In this document: in pieces, positions 7,824 through 16,595 of the stretch | Layout of the letters: each line of letters opens with the position of its first letter | Numbering within the stretch: the first letter of the stretch is position 1 | Origin: Pacificispira sp033344895 | GTDB lineage: Bacteria; Pseudomonadota; Alphaproteobacteria; UBA8366; Aestuariispiraceae | Direction of reading: 5' to 3' | NCBI GenBank assembly: GCA_965229685.1 | Contig: OZ245920.1 | Span: forward strand, 2,418,001-2,482,000 | Length of the DNA: 64,000 nt | Made by a program: the position numbers and the translations under genes | Notes under the pieces: model-generated | The model's input: the letters and a program-made list of their open reading frames with translations, nothing else | The model's database searches: none | What the model was told of the DNA's origin: nothing

Positions 7824-9491
7824 ATGATGCCTTTGATACTGGTTGCAGATTCAGACACGGCCGTTGCGGAACAGGTTGCCCGTGCCCTGGATTTCCTGGC
7901 TCCTGAAACTCAGCATGCCGGGTCGGTCGCGGCCATTAGGGACGCCATCGACCACCGGCAGCCGGAGTTGATCGTCCTGTCCAATACTCTCGCCGGTGCC
8001 GGAACGATCGAATTGGTGACATCGATCCTTGAATGCCACCCCTTCGTACCGGTCCTTCTGCTGCTATCCGATCAACGGGACCAGGCCGAGGCCGTGCGAA
8101 TCCTCGACCTTGGCATAACATCCTTCTTTGTCCGTTCCGACGGACAGCAATTCGCCGAACTGCTACAATCCTTCACGCGCCACCTGCTCGACCGGTCGGA
8201 ACGGCGTCGGCGGCAAGCTGACATGGACAGCGCCCTGCGAAACAGCGAGCGGAAACACAAGAACCTCGTGAAGGCTGCCCCGATCTGCATTCACGAGATC
8301 GACCTGGAAGGCCGACTGCAGTCGATGAACCCGGCGGGCCTCCAGATGATGGGCGTTGAGGATGAAAAGCTGATCTGCGGCCTGAACTATCTGGACGTGC
8401 CAATCGACGAGGACAAGGAACGCATTGCCAAGCTTATGGATGATGCAAGGCTCGGTTTCGGCTCAATGTTCGAATTCCGGGTCAATGCCGGTGGCGAGAT
8501 CCTCTACTTCGAAAGCAGCTTCCAGCCGGTCTTTGACGATGAGGGCACCGTCGTGAAGCTCATGGGGGTGACCAAGGACATCACGGAACGGGTGAACGGT
8601 GAAATTCATCTGAGACAGGCCAAGGCTGAAGCGGAACAGGCACGCCAGGAAGCGGAGCGCGCCAATCTTGCCAAGACTGAATTCCTGGCGGCGATGAGCC
8701 ATGATCTACGAACGCCGCTTAACGCGATCGTGGGATTCAGTGAGACCATGATGTCCGAACTTTTCGGCCCGATCGGCGATACGCGCTACCGCGGCTATCT
8801 GGACGATATTCACCAAAGCGGCCTGCTGCTAACATCCCTGATCAACGATATCCTGGACACATCCAAGATCGAGGCCGGCAAGTACACCCTAAAGCGGGAA
8901 CAGGTCGACCTCGTCCAACTGACCGAAACCTGCCTTCGTCAGGTTCGTCAGATTGCCGAGACCGCCGGTATAGTTCTTGTCCTGAAGAGCGACGGAACAG
9001 TTCCCGACGCATCGGCGGACCGGCGCGCCGTCATCCAGATCATCAACAACCTTCTCACCAACGCCATCAAGTTCTCCTCAGCCGGTAGCGTTGTATCGGT
9101 GCATTTGCGCGGCGCTGGAAAGGATATGGTTGAAGTCCGAATCCGGGACGAAGGCGCTGGCATGAGCCCGGAAGAGATCGAGGTTGCCCTTGCACCGTTT
9201 GAAAGGGTGGAGAGCGCCCATGCTCGCGATAAGGAAGGAACGGGGCTGGGCCTGTTTCTGGCGGCCAATCTTACCAAGCTACACGGCGGCACCCTGAAAA
9301 TCGAAAGCGCTCACGGTTCGGGAACCACCGTGATTTTCACCCTTCCAAGAGACGTTCCGGCTGCACGATCGGGAGGCCGCCCCAAGAAAAAGGCATCCGG
9401 TCAAGAGACCGACGCGCCGTCCAGGTCTAAAAGGCGAAGCACAGACTTGTGCGCCGACCAGCCTACCATCGCCTCAGCGGCGCAATCGTGA
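7824..9491 (+). CDS. Sensor histidine kinase with degenerate receiver and PAS domains
   Basis: The predicted 555-residue soluble kinase has an N-terminal receiver-like domain (about 1-125), a PAS domain (about 140-255), a short coiled coil and then HisKA with SHDLRTPLNAIVGFSE (phosphorylatable H near 293). The HATPase domain follows with N-box INNLLTNAIKF, G1 DEGAGM and G2 GTGLGL. The receiver lacks the phospho-acceptor aspartate (ELIVLSNT has serine near 53) and the conserved lysine (FFVRSD), so it is probably a protein-interaction module. No membrane segments are seen. The start is uncertain: ATGs at 7824 and 7827 begin the receiver strand MMPLILVADSD, while a 7755 ATG adds non-homologous sequence. 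Confidence 0.85.
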   Translation: MMPLILVADSDTAVAEQVARALDFLAPETQHAGSVAAIRDAIDHRQPELIVLSNTLAGAGTIELVTSILECHPFVPVLLLLSDQRDQAEAVRILDLGITSFFVRSDGQQFAELLQSFTRHLLDRSERRRRQADMDSALRNSERKHKNLVKAAPICIHEIDLEGRLQSMNPAGLQMMGVEDEKLICGLNYLDVPIDEDKERIAKLMDDARLGFGSMFEFRVNAGGEILYFESSFQPVFDDEGTVVKLMGVTKDITERVNGEIHLRQAKAEAEQARQEAERANLAKTEFLAAMSHDLRTPLNAIVGFSETMMSELFGPIGDTRYRGYLDDIHQSGLLLTSLINDILDTSKIEAGKYTLKREQVDLVQLTETCLRQVRQIAETAGIVLVLKSDGTVPDASADRRAVIQIINNLLTNAIKFSSAGSVVSVHLRGAGKDMVEVRIRDEGAGMSPEEIEVALAPFERVESAHARDKEGTGLGLFLAANLTKLHGGTLKIESAHGSGTTVIFTLPRDVPAARSGGRPKKKASGQETDAPSRSKRRSTDLCADQPTIASAAQS

Positions 9492-9558
9492 CAAGACCCG
9501 GGCGGCGGTCCGCCTGCCGGCAGACAGACCGCTGTGCTCCAGGGAACGGCCCCGAAGA

Positions 9559-10767
9559 TTAGCCGGTCAGGACGGAATTGATCCGCTCCAGCGCCCAGTC
9601 GACTTCATCTCGGCTGACCGTCAGTGGCGGGGCAAAGCGGATCGTATGCTCATGGGTTTCCTTCGCCAGGACGCCCTTGTCCTTCAGCCCGTAACAGTAT
9701 TTCCGCGCGCCGCCGGCTTCCGGATGGAATTCGACCGCCAGCATCAGGCCGCGCCCGCGCACTTCCTTGATGGCGTTGTTGCGGATGCCTTTCAGCTCCT
9801 CCAGGAAATAGGCGCCCTGTTTCTCGGAGTTCTCGATCATGCCCTCTTCGACAAGCACCTTCAGCGCCTCACGGGCAACGGCGCAGGCAAGCGGGTTTCC
9901 GCCGAATGTGCTGCCGTGCTGACCGGGCTGCAGAACCCCGAGAACCTCGGAGTTCGAAAGGACCGCGGAGATCGGATAGAAGCCGCCGGAGAGCGCCTTC
10001 CCCACCAGGGTCAGATCCGCTTCGATCCCCTCATGCTCTTCCGCCAGGAGCTTACCCGTGCGCCCCAGCCCGGTCTGGATTTCATCGAGGATCAGCGTGA
10101 CATTGTGGCGGGTACAGATCTCCCGCGCGGCGCGCAGATACCCTTCCGGCGGGATGATGACACCGGCCTCACCCTGAATCGGTTCGACCAGGAAGCCGAC
10201 CGTGTTGGGCGTGATGGCCGCCTCCAAGGCATCGGCATCGCCGAAGGGAACGACCTTGAAGCCCGGCGCGAAAGGTCCGAAGTTCCTGCGCGCGCTGGGG
10301 TCGGTGGAAAAGCCGACAATGCTGAGCGTCCGGCCGTGGAAATTGTCCTGGCAGACGATGATCTCCGCCTTGTCCTCCGGGACCCCCTTCACCTCGTAGC
10401 CCCATTTGCGCACGCATTTGATGGCGCTTTCGACGGCTTCGGCCCCGCTGTTCATCGGCAGCACCTTTGAGGAATTGGTCAGCGCGCAGATTTCCTCATA
10501 GAACGGCGCCAGTTGATCATTGCGGAATGCCCGCGACGTCAGGGTCAGCTTGCTGGCCTGTTTCATCATGGCCTCGAAGATGCGCGGATGGCAGTGCCCC
10601 TGATTCACCGCCGAATACGCGGCCAGGCAGTCCAGATACTTCTTGCCGTCGACGTCCCAGACCCAGCAGCCCTCGCCCTTGGTCAGGATAACGTCCAGCG
10701 GCTTGTAGTTGTGGGCGCCGAGTTCGGATTCGACGGCCAGGAAATCGGTGGAGGCAATGGCGTTCAT
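9559..10767 (-). CDS. rocD: Ornithine--oxo-acid aminotransferase
   Basis: This 402-residue class III aminotransferase converts ornithine and 2-oxoglutarate to glutamate semialdehyde and glutamate. The PLP site is visible as LILDEIQTGLGRTGK (D228) and the Schiff-base lysine K257 in LTLVGKALSGG; MNSGAEAVESAIK near 105-117 binds phosphate. FHGRT and STFGGNPLAC also match ornithine aminotransferases. It follows arginase by 13 bases on the same strand, forming the rocF-rocD route from arginine to glutamate semialdehyde. Confidence 0.93.
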   Translation of the reverse strand: MNAIASTDFLAVESELGAHNYKPLDVILTKGEGCWVWDVDGKKYLDCLAAYSAVNQGHCHPRIFEAMMKQASKLTLTSRAFRNDQLAPFYEEICALTNSSKVLPMNSGAEAVESAIKCVRKWGYEVKGVPEDKAEIIVCQDNFHGRTLSIVGFSTDPSARRNFGPFAPGFKVVPFGDADALEAAITPNTVGFLVEPIQGEAGVIIPPEGYLRAAREICTRHNVTLILDEIQTGLGRTGKLLAEEHEGIEADLTLVGKALSGGFYPISAVLSNSEVLGVLQPGQHGSTFGGNPLACAVAREALKVLVEEGMIENSEKQGAYFLEELKGIRNNAIKEVRGRGLMLAVEFHPEAGGARKYCYGLKDKGVLAKETHEHTIRFAPPLTVSRDEVDWALERINSVLTG

Positions 10768-10780
10768 GGCTGGTACCTTC

Positions 10781-11737
10781 TCAAAGCGCCGCGTCGTGGC
10801 GGCTTAGGATCTGTTCGCCGAACAGGCTCTCGACAAGCTCGACGGTCAGGTTCGCCGTCGCATTCTTCACATCATAGGCCGGGTTCAGTTCCATCAGATC
10901 GAGGGATTTCATCAGGCCGCTGTCATGGATCATTTCCATGCACAACTGCGCCTCGCGATAGGTCGGCCCGCCCGGTACGGTCGTGCCCACTCCCGGGGCG
11001 ATGGACGGGTCCAGGAAGTCGACGTCGAAACTGACATGGACGTGGCCGCCCAGCGACGCCAGCCGGTCCAGAACATCGGTCATGGTCTGGCGCATGCCGT
11101 TTTCGTCGATGCGGCGCATGTCGTGCACTTCCATGCCGGATGCGACGACCAGTTTCTTTTCGATCGCATCGACGGAGCGAATGCCGACCTGAACGACGCG
11201 CTTCGGATTCAAGAACGGCTTGGACGGGCCAAGGCCGGTCAGACCGTCCGGGCCGTGGCCGGCGGCCACGGCCAGCGGCATGCCGTGGATGTTGCCGCTG
11301 GGCGAGACGTCGGCGGTATTGTAATCGGCATGGGCATCCAGCCACAGGACCGAGTATTCCTCACCGCGTTCCGCACAGTAATGCGCCAGCCCGGCCAGGG
11401 ACCCGATGGCAAGGCAGTGATCGCCGCCCAGCAGGATCGGCATCTTTCCATCCCTGAGGATGCCATGGACGCCGTCGCGCACAGCGGTACACCATTCAAT
11501 GACTTCGGGCAGGTGACGATACCCCTCCACCGGTGGCTGATCAGGATTGACCGGCCCGTGCAGGTTACCGCGATCCTCAACGGTGCATCCCATGCGCTGC
11601 AGGGCCTGGGCCAGGCCGGCAACCCGGAGCGCCTCAGGTCCCATCGACCCGCCGCGATGGCCAGCGCCGATATCACTCGGCGCGCCGATCAGAGCGACTT
11701 CGGGTTTCCGTGCGGTAGATTCTTTCGCGACTGTCAT
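10781..11737 (-). CDS. rocF: Arginase
   Basis: This 318-residue enzyme of the ureohydrolase family hydrolyses arginine to ornithine and urea. The three manganese-binding motifs are present: GGDHCLAIGS, LDAHADYNT and SFDVDFLDPSIAPG. The HGMPLA loop and the C-terminal ELNPAYD fit arginase better than agmatinase. It is first in the rocF-rocD operon. An Lrp-like operator lies 86-100 bases upstream, between it and the divergent AsnC/Lrp regulator. Confidence 0.93.
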   Translation of the reverse strand: MTVAKESTARKPEVALIGAPSDIGAGHRGGSMGPEALRVAGLAQALQRMGCTVEDRGNLHGPVNPDQPPVEGYRHLPEVIEWCTAVRDGVHGILRDGKMPILLGGDHCLAIGSLAGLAHYCAERGEEYSVLWLDAHADYNTADVSPSGNIHGMPLAVAAGHGPDGLTGLGPSKPFLNPKRVVQVGIRSVDAIEKKLVVASGMEVHDMRRIDENGMRQTMTDVLDRLASLGGHVHVSFDVDFLDPSIAPGVGTTVPGGPTYREAQLCMEMIHDSGLMKSLDLMELNPAYDVKNATANLTVELVESLFGEQILSRHDAAL

Positions 11738-11822
11738 GATCTTTCACCGGCCCTCGATTGCGGATTTCATGGGATTATGCCAGATACTGATCGAAATTTC
11801 CCGCTTATATGACCGGGCTGTT

Positions 11823-11837
11823 CAGCAGATTCTGCTG
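11823..11837. promoter_or_regulatory. Lrp/AsnC-type operator between rocF and its regulator
   Basis: CAGCAGATTCTGCTG is an almost perfect 7-1-7 inverted repeat and fits the published Lrp consensus YAGHAWATTWTDCTR at 13 of 15 positions. It lies 33 bases upstream of the regulator start and 86 bases upstream of rocF. This fits autoregulation plus control of the arginine-catabolic operon. Confidence 0.6.
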
Positions 11838-11869
11838 TTACCATCCGCCTCGACGAAAGGTTCTCCGGC

Positions 11870-12352
11870 ATGGCCCTCGACCGCATCGACCGCAAAATCG
11901 TGATGGAGATTCAACGTAATGGACGGATCAGCAATCAGGCGTTGGCGGACCGCGTCGGCCTGTCGCCCAGCCCCTGCCTTCAACGCTTCAGGCGGTTGGA
12001 GACGGACGGGATCATCGGACCGTTTCATGCCCAGGTCGACCTCGACCGGCTCTGTCCGAACGTCATGGTCCTGACGACAGTCAGCCTGGACACGGCCGGT
12101 CACGAGGACTATCGCGCTTTTGAGGCCCTGGTGGCGGACATTCCCGAAATCATCCAGTGCTTCAAGGTCAGCGGCGACTTCGACTACATGCTCTGGTTTG
12201 TTTGCCGCAGCGTCGCTGACTATCACCGGATCAGCGAAAAACAGATCGAGGACGGTCCGGCAAAGGTCCGGATCGCCAGTCATGTCGTGTTGGACCGTAC
12301 AAAGGATTTTGACGGTCTGCCCCTGGAAAGCCTGCTGTCCGGCTTGGATTAG
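11870..12352 (+). CDS. Lrp/AsnC family transcriptional regulator
   Basis: This 160-residue protein has the family layout: an N-terminal winged helix (LDRIDRKIVMEIQRNGRISNQ to about 55, with SPSPCLQRFRRLE as recognition helix) and a C-terminal ligand-binding RAM domain (about 70-150). It is divergent from rocF-rocD, so arginine or ornithine is the likely effector and the roc operon the likely target; both are inferred from position. Its stop lies one base from the converging PLP enzyme gene. Confidence 0.9.
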   Translation: MALDRIDRKIVMEIQRNGRISNQALADRVGLSPSPCLQRFRRLETDGIIGPFHAQVDLDRLCPNVMVLTTVSLDTAGHEDYRAFEALVADIPEIIQCFKVSGDFDYMLWFVCRSVADYHRISEKQIEDGPAKVRIASHVVLDRTKDFDGLPLESLLSGLD

Positions 12353-12353
12353 C

Positions 12354-13511
12354 TCACAGCACCGACAATGCCTGATCCAGATCCGCGATCAGGTCCTCCG
12401 CCCGCTCAATCCCCGTCGATATCCGGATCAGATTCTCCGGCGTCTCCGTGACGACGCCGTGTTCCGACGTCTTGCGGTGTTCGATCAGACTTTCCACACC
12501 GCCCAGCGACGTCGCAGGTTTCAGCACGCGACAGGCCAGCACCACCTTGATGGCCTCGTTCATGCCACCGAGCGGCTGGAAGGACAGCATTCCGCCGAAA
12601 CCGCCTGACATCTGGGAGGCCGCGACGGCATGGCCCGGATCATCGGGCAGTCCAGGATAGCGCACCGTCTCCACCTTCGGATGGTCCTTCAGGAAGGTCG
12701 CGATTTTCATGGCACTCTCGCATTGACGTTCGACACGCAGATAGAGTGTCCGCATCCCCCGGATCAGCAGGAAGGCCTCCATCGCGCCGAGCATCGGACC
12801 GGCGAACTTGCGGTGGGTTACGATGCGTTCCCAAAGCGGGGATTTTTCCCGACAGGCCAGCATGCCCGCCAGAACGTCGGAATGGCCCGCCAGATACTTG
12901 GTCGCCGCGTGACAGACCAGATCGGCCCCCAATTCCAGCGGACGGGTCAGAACCGGCGTCGCGCAGGTGGAATCGACCCCCAGCGCCGCGCCGCCTTCAT
13001 GCGCAATCCGCGCCGCTTCCGCGATGTCGATTACCGACCACATCGGATTGGCCGGCGTCTCGATCCAGACCAGTTTCGTCTCACCCGACCGGATCGCCTC
13101 GCGAAGCGCATTGAGGTCGTGGTTCGGAAAGAAGGAATAGGTAATGCCGCGTGCCTCGGCAAAGTTTTCCAGCCAGGCAATGACACCGTGATAGATCGTG
13201 CGGGCGCAGACCACGTGATCGCCCGCCTGCAGCGCGTGGAACGCGGCGGTACAGGCGGCCATGCCGGAGCCGAAGCTCAGCGCGGCCTCCGCCCCTTCCA
13301 GCGCACGCAGCACCTCCTCCGCATGGGCCGACGTCGGGCAGTCGGGCCGGATATAGACATTGTCGCGGGGTCCGTAATCGTCGCGCCGGGTGAAGGTCGT
13401 CGCAAACTGGACCGGCGGCACCACGGCCCCGGTGGCTTCATCTTCCCACCCCAGAGCCTGGGCGGCCAGAGTTTCCGGCGACAGCGAATTGGCGCCTTTG
13501 CGATCGGTCAT
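12354..13511 (-). CDS. Cys/Met metabolism PLP enzyme (trans-sulfuration family)
   Basis: This 385-residue fold-type I PLP enzyme belongs to the cystathionine gamma-synthase/beta-lyase/gamma-lyase family. The PLP lysine is K205 in HAATKYLAGHSDV; YIRPDCPT, SFGSGMAAC and TSLGGVESLIEHR also match. The family contains lyases and synthases that cannot be separated confidently by eye; the YxR motif is YIRPDCPT where many members have YTRxxNPT. It stands alone between the Lrp regulator and DUF1330, with no methionine-pathway neighbour. Confidence 0.85.
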   Translation of the reverse strand: MTDRKGANSLSPETLAAQALGWEDEATGAVVPPVQFATTFTRRDDYGPRDNVYIRPDCPTSAHAEEVLRALEGAEAALSFGSGMAACTAAFHALQAGDHVVCARTIYHGVIAWLENFAEARGITYSFFPNHDLNALREAIRSGETKLVWIETPANPMWSVIDIAEAARIAHEGGAALGVDSTCATPVLTRPLELGADLVCHAATKYLAGHSDVLAGMLACREKSPLWERIVTHRKFAGPMLGAMEAFLLIRGMRTLYLRVERQCESAMKIATFLKDHPKVETVRYPGLPDDPGHAVAASQMSGGFGGMLSFQPLGGMNEAIKVVLACRVLKPATSLGGVESLIEHRKTSEHGVVTETPENLIRISTGIERAEDLIADLDQALSVL

Positions 13512-13630
13512 TTCGGTTTCTCCCGGTACAGAATGAAGGCACGAACGGAATTGAGATTGCCCATGCGGCAGAATGGAGGCGACACTGTCGCCGCATCGCC
13601 AAAAAGGTCAAATCAAAAGGGAGAATCGCC

Positions 13631-13936
13631 GTGAAGGCCTATTTCATCGCCAATATCACCGTCACCGATGCCGAAGCGTTCAAGGAGTACCAGGTCGCGG
13701 TGCCCCAGACGATTGCGGACTATGGCGGCCGATACCTGATCCGGGGCGGCGCCGCGGAGCAGGTCGAAGGCGACTGGATGCCGAACCGCATCGTCGTCCT
13801 GGAATTTCCGGACAAGGAAACGGCAAAGAAATGGTATCATTCGCCCGAGTACCAGAAGGTCCTGCCGGTCCGGCTGGCGAATGCCACAGGCTCGGCCATC
13901 CTCGTAGAAGGGATCGACCCGAGCGCCTTCGCCTGA
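13631..13936 (+). CDS. DUF1330 family protein
   Basis: This 101-residue protein has the DUF1330 ferredoxin-like fold signature: KAYFIANITVTDAEAFKEYQ at the N-terminus, a central YLIRGG strand and VLEFPDKETAKKWYHSPEYQ. It starts with GTG preceded by GGGAG. The family's biochemical role is not established. A paralogue lies at 33351 next to a LysR gene. Confidence 0.85.
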   Translation: MKAYFIANITVTDAEAFKEYQVAVPQTIADYGGRYLIRGGAAEQVEGDWMPNRIVVLEFPDKETAKKWYHSPEYQKVLPVRLANATGSAILVEGIDPSAFA

Positions 13937-14031
13937 CGGACCCGTGCCGTGTGACGTAATCCGGTCACGGACTCGACGACGTACCACCAAGCGGGACCCG
14001 CATGAGGCAACCGGCCATACAGGAGGTTCGA

Positions 14032-14226
14032 ATGTCGTATTTCGCTTTTGCCAACCTGAACGAGCGCGATCTTCACGCCATCAAGGAACTTGAGACCAGG
14101 CTCGGCCGTCCCCTGGTCGCCCTGAAGGAGGTCGAGATGGCACCGGCACAACTGGATGAAGGTGCTCTCTCCCAGGTCAAGGCCCTCGAAAGCAAACTCG
14201 GCGTTGCCCTCGTCGCGGTCAACTGA
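14032..14226 (+). CDS. Small protein of 64 residues with internal repeat
   Basis: I do not recognise this protein. It has a strong ribosome binding site (AGGAGGT at 14021-14027) and a clear ATG at 14032. The sequence holds two copies of an 18-residue unit: IKELETRLGRPLVALKEV near 17-34 and VKALESKLGVALVAVN at the end. The pattern is hxxLExxLGxxLVAh. It is soluble and predicted alpha/beta. It sits between DUF1330 and a TerB-like gene on the same strand. Function is unknown. Confidence 0.65.
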   Translation: MSYFAFANLNERDLHAIKELETRLGRPLVALKEVEMAPAQLDEGALSQVKALESKLGVALVAVN

Positions 14227-14321
14227 TCTGAGAGACCGGCAGGCCATCGTCGCCTTCCCCTTGTGCCCGGCCGTGCCTCGGATATGATCGGGGCCGGCCA
14301 GGCAAAGGGAGATTACCTGTC

Positions 14322-14747
14322 ATGTTCCTGAACGAATTGTCCGACCCTCAAAAGAAGATGTTCATGGCACTGGCCAAGCGCATGGTGCTGGCGGACTGGC
14401 GTCTGGAGGACCATGAAAAGGCCGCGATCGAACGGGTCGAGGCGGAACTGGGGCAGTCCCTGGATGTCGACCCGAAGGATCTGATGACCAACGACAACCT
14501 GACCGTCCTAGACACGCCGCGCGCGAAGCGGATCGTTCTCTACGAACTGCTCGTTCTCGCCCAGGCGGACCTCAAGATCGATGCTTCCGAACGCCACGTC
14601 TTCGATGATCTGGGGGACGAACTGAAGATCAGCCAGGACATCATGGACCGCCTGGAGGCACTTTCAGCCGACGGCTATTCCCTGATGCTGGTCAACGCTG
14701 CCGACGAAAGTCATCGGGCCAGCGTCAACGAAGTCCTCGACGCCTGA
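14322..14747 (+). CDS. TerB-like protein
   Basis: This 141-residue acidic helical protein resembles the TerB/tellurite-resistance fold: LAKRMVLADWRLEDHEKAAIERV near 17-40 and LAQADLKIDASERHVFDDL near 87-105 are the paired helix-acidic loop-helix units of that fold. No other ter gene is nearby, so tellurite resistance should not be assumed. The ribosome binding site AAAGGGA precedes the ATG. Its IERVEAELGQSLDV segment resembles the repeat of the preceding 64-residue protein. Confidence 0.6.
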   Translation: MFLNELSDPQKKMFMALAKRMVLADWRLEDHEKAAIERVEAELGQSLDVDPKDLMTNDNLTVLDTPRAKRIVLYELLVLAQADLKIDASERHVFDDLGDELKISQDIMDRLEALSADGYSLMLVNAADESHRASVNEVLDA

Positions 14748-14768
14748 CCCGGCTCCCGGAAAAAATCC

Positions 14769-16454
14769 CTATTCCTGCGCGGCCGGTTCCACATGCACCC
14801 GCGTTTCCGCGACCCGGAAACGGCCCGCCACGAAGGCGGTATCCACAAGGGACGCATTGGCGGCCGGATTCGCCCCGCTGGCGTGGTAGTCGCTGAAAGC
14901 GGCTGTCTGATTGACGAAAACGCCGCCGGTCAGATTGACGCTCATCAGAACGCCCAATTCCTCACCCAGGCTTTCAGCGGCCTCCAGTACCGCCGGGCGA
15001 TCCGTGTAAATGGCGGAGGTGATGGCCCCCTTCGTCGCAACGGTCGACCGCCACGCCTCAAGCGCCCCGTCGATCCCGTCGCAGGCGACAATGAAGGTGA
15101 TCGGGCCGAAAAGCTCATTCTCGTACTTTTCCCGCTCCGCTGCGTCGACCTGCAGAATGAGCGGCGTATGGATCCGCGCCTCCGGGAAGTCCGGATGGTC
15201 GATCTTTCGGCTGTCCAGCAGCACCTTACCCATTCCCCGCGCCGTCTCGATCCGCTCGGCCGTTGCCTCGGCCTGGATGGCGCCCAGCACGTGCACCGCC
15301 TTGGCCGGATCGCTGTTGAACTTGTCGACCGCCCCGGCGATGGCCGCCGCCGCCTCGTCAAAGCTCATCGTCTGGCCGCCGACCTTGATCCCCTCCCGCG
15401 GGATGAAGATGTTCTGCGGCGTCGTGCACATCTGCCCCGAATAGAGTGACAGCGTGAAGGCCAGGTTACGGCACAGTCCCTTGAAGTTATCGAAATCATC
15501 GACGACGACCGCGTTCACACCGGCTTTTTCCGTATAGACCGCCGCCTGTCGGCAGTTTTCCTCCAGCCAGTCGCCGAATGCGTTCGAGCCTGTAAAATCG
15601 ACGATCTTCACTTCCGGCCGCGTGCAGAGGTCCTGCCCGACCGGATTCGCCCGGGTATCGGTCAGCAGCAGCACCAGATTGGGATCGAACCCCGCCTCTG
15701 ACAGAACGTCGCGCATAATCCGCGCCGAAATCGCCAGTGGCAGGACCGCCGTCGGGTGCGGCTTGATGATGACGGGGTTGCCGGTTGCCAGCGACGCCAT
15801 GATCCCGGGATAGCCGTTCCAGGTCGGGAAGGTCGATACCCCGACCGTTACCGCGATGCCCTTGGGCATGATGCGGTACTTCTTGTCGAGCATGAGCGAC
15901 GGGTTCTTGCCCTGCGGCTTTTCCCAGCGAACCGTTTCCGGCACCGCGGACTGAAGCTGATAGGCCGTTGCGACCGCTTCCAGCCCACGGTCCTGCGCGT
16001 GCGGACCGCCGGCCTGAAACGCCATCATGAAGGCCTGCCCGGTCGTATGCATCACGGCATGCGCCATCTCGAAGCTGCGCTTGTTGATCCGGTCCAGCAT
16101 TTCGAGGCAGACGCCCGCGCGCACATCCGGCCCCGCATCGCGCCACGCCTTGATGCCCGCCCCGGCGGACCGAACCGCCAGATCCACGGGAAGGCGCGGA
16201 TAGGACAGGTTCAACGGAATCCCGTAGGGCGACGCTTCATCCGAAGCAACCTCCCCTTCCGACGGATGCCCAGGAAGGTCGAACAGATTTCCCAGATATC
16301 CCTTGAACGCGGCTTCCCCGTCCGCGGCCGCAGTTTCCCCGTAGATGGAGCCACTCGCGCGTTCCGGATAGGGGGTCCAGTAATCCCGTTTGCGCATGGC
16401 GTCGAGGGCCAGGTTCAGCGTGTCGCGATGGGCGTCGAAGAAGCTGTTCGCCAT
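14769..16454 (-). CDS. paaN: Phenylacetic acid degradation aldehyde dehydrogenase PaaN
   Basis: This 561-residue aldehyde-dehydrogenase-superfamily protein matches the PaaN type of the phenylacetate catabolon, in which the ring-opened semialdehyde is oxidised. IIKPHPTAVLPLA is the cofactor strand, VDFTGSNAFGDWL the glycine motif and LYSGQMCTTPQN (near 345-356) carries the likely catalytic cysteine. It has no MaoC hydratase domain, unlike PaaZ, so ring-opening hydrolase activity must come from elsewhere. It is divergent from paaG-paaI-paaJ-paaK-paaX across a 141-base promoter region. Confidence 0.85.
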   Translation of the reverse strand: MANSFFDAHRDTLNLALDAMRKRDYWTPYPERASGSIYGETAAADGEAAFKGYLGNLFDLPGHPSEGEVASDEASPYGIPLNLSYPRLPVDLAVRSAGAGIKAWRDAGPDVRAGVCLEMLDRINKRSFEMAHAVMHTTGQAFMMAFQAGGPHAQDRGLEAVATAYQLQSAVPETVRWEKPQGKNPSLMLDKKYRIMPKGIAVTVGVSTFPTWNGYPGIMASLATGNPVIIKPHPTAVLPLAISARIMRDVLSEAGFDPNLVLLLTDTRANPVGQDLCTRPEVKIVDFTGSNAFGDWLEENCRQAAVYTEKAGVNAVVVDDFDNFKGLCRNLAFTLSLYSGQMCTTPQNIFIPREGIKVGGQTMSFDEAAAAIAGAVDKFNSDPAKAVHVLGAIQAEATAERIETARGMGKVLLDSRKIDHPDFPEARIHTPLILQVDAAEREKYENELFGPITFIVACDGIDGALEAWRSTVATKGAITSAIYTDRPAVLEAAESLGEELGVLMSVNLTGGVFVNQTAAFSDYHASGANPAANASLVDTAFVAGRFRVAETRVHVEPAAQE

Positions 16455-16504
16455 GCGGATTTACTCCTGAAGAAGGGTTCTGGATTGCCGAAATCGGCAG
16501 TGCG

Positions 16505-16518
16505 ATTTGATACCAAAT
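16505..16518. promoter_or_regulatory. Candidate operator between paaN and paaG
   Basis: ATTTGATACCAAAT is a 14-base palindrome with 12 of 14 positions symmetric. The hexamer TGATAC within it recurs inverted as GTATCA at 16541-16546. It sits in the shared promoter region of the divergent paa genes and is a candidate site for PaaX, encoded downstream. It does not match the E. coli PaaX consensus closely, so another regulator is possible. Confidence 0.4.
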
Positions 16519-16595
16519 TCCTTGCGCAGTGTCTAATCTTGTATCATTTTGGCGTTAATCAAATTTGCCGGAACGGGCTCAAGGGAGGCTGAAGA

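Noticed and set aside
14322..14747. Tellurite-resistance cluster
   Set aside because: Only a TerB-like fold is present; terC, terD and terZ are absent nearby.
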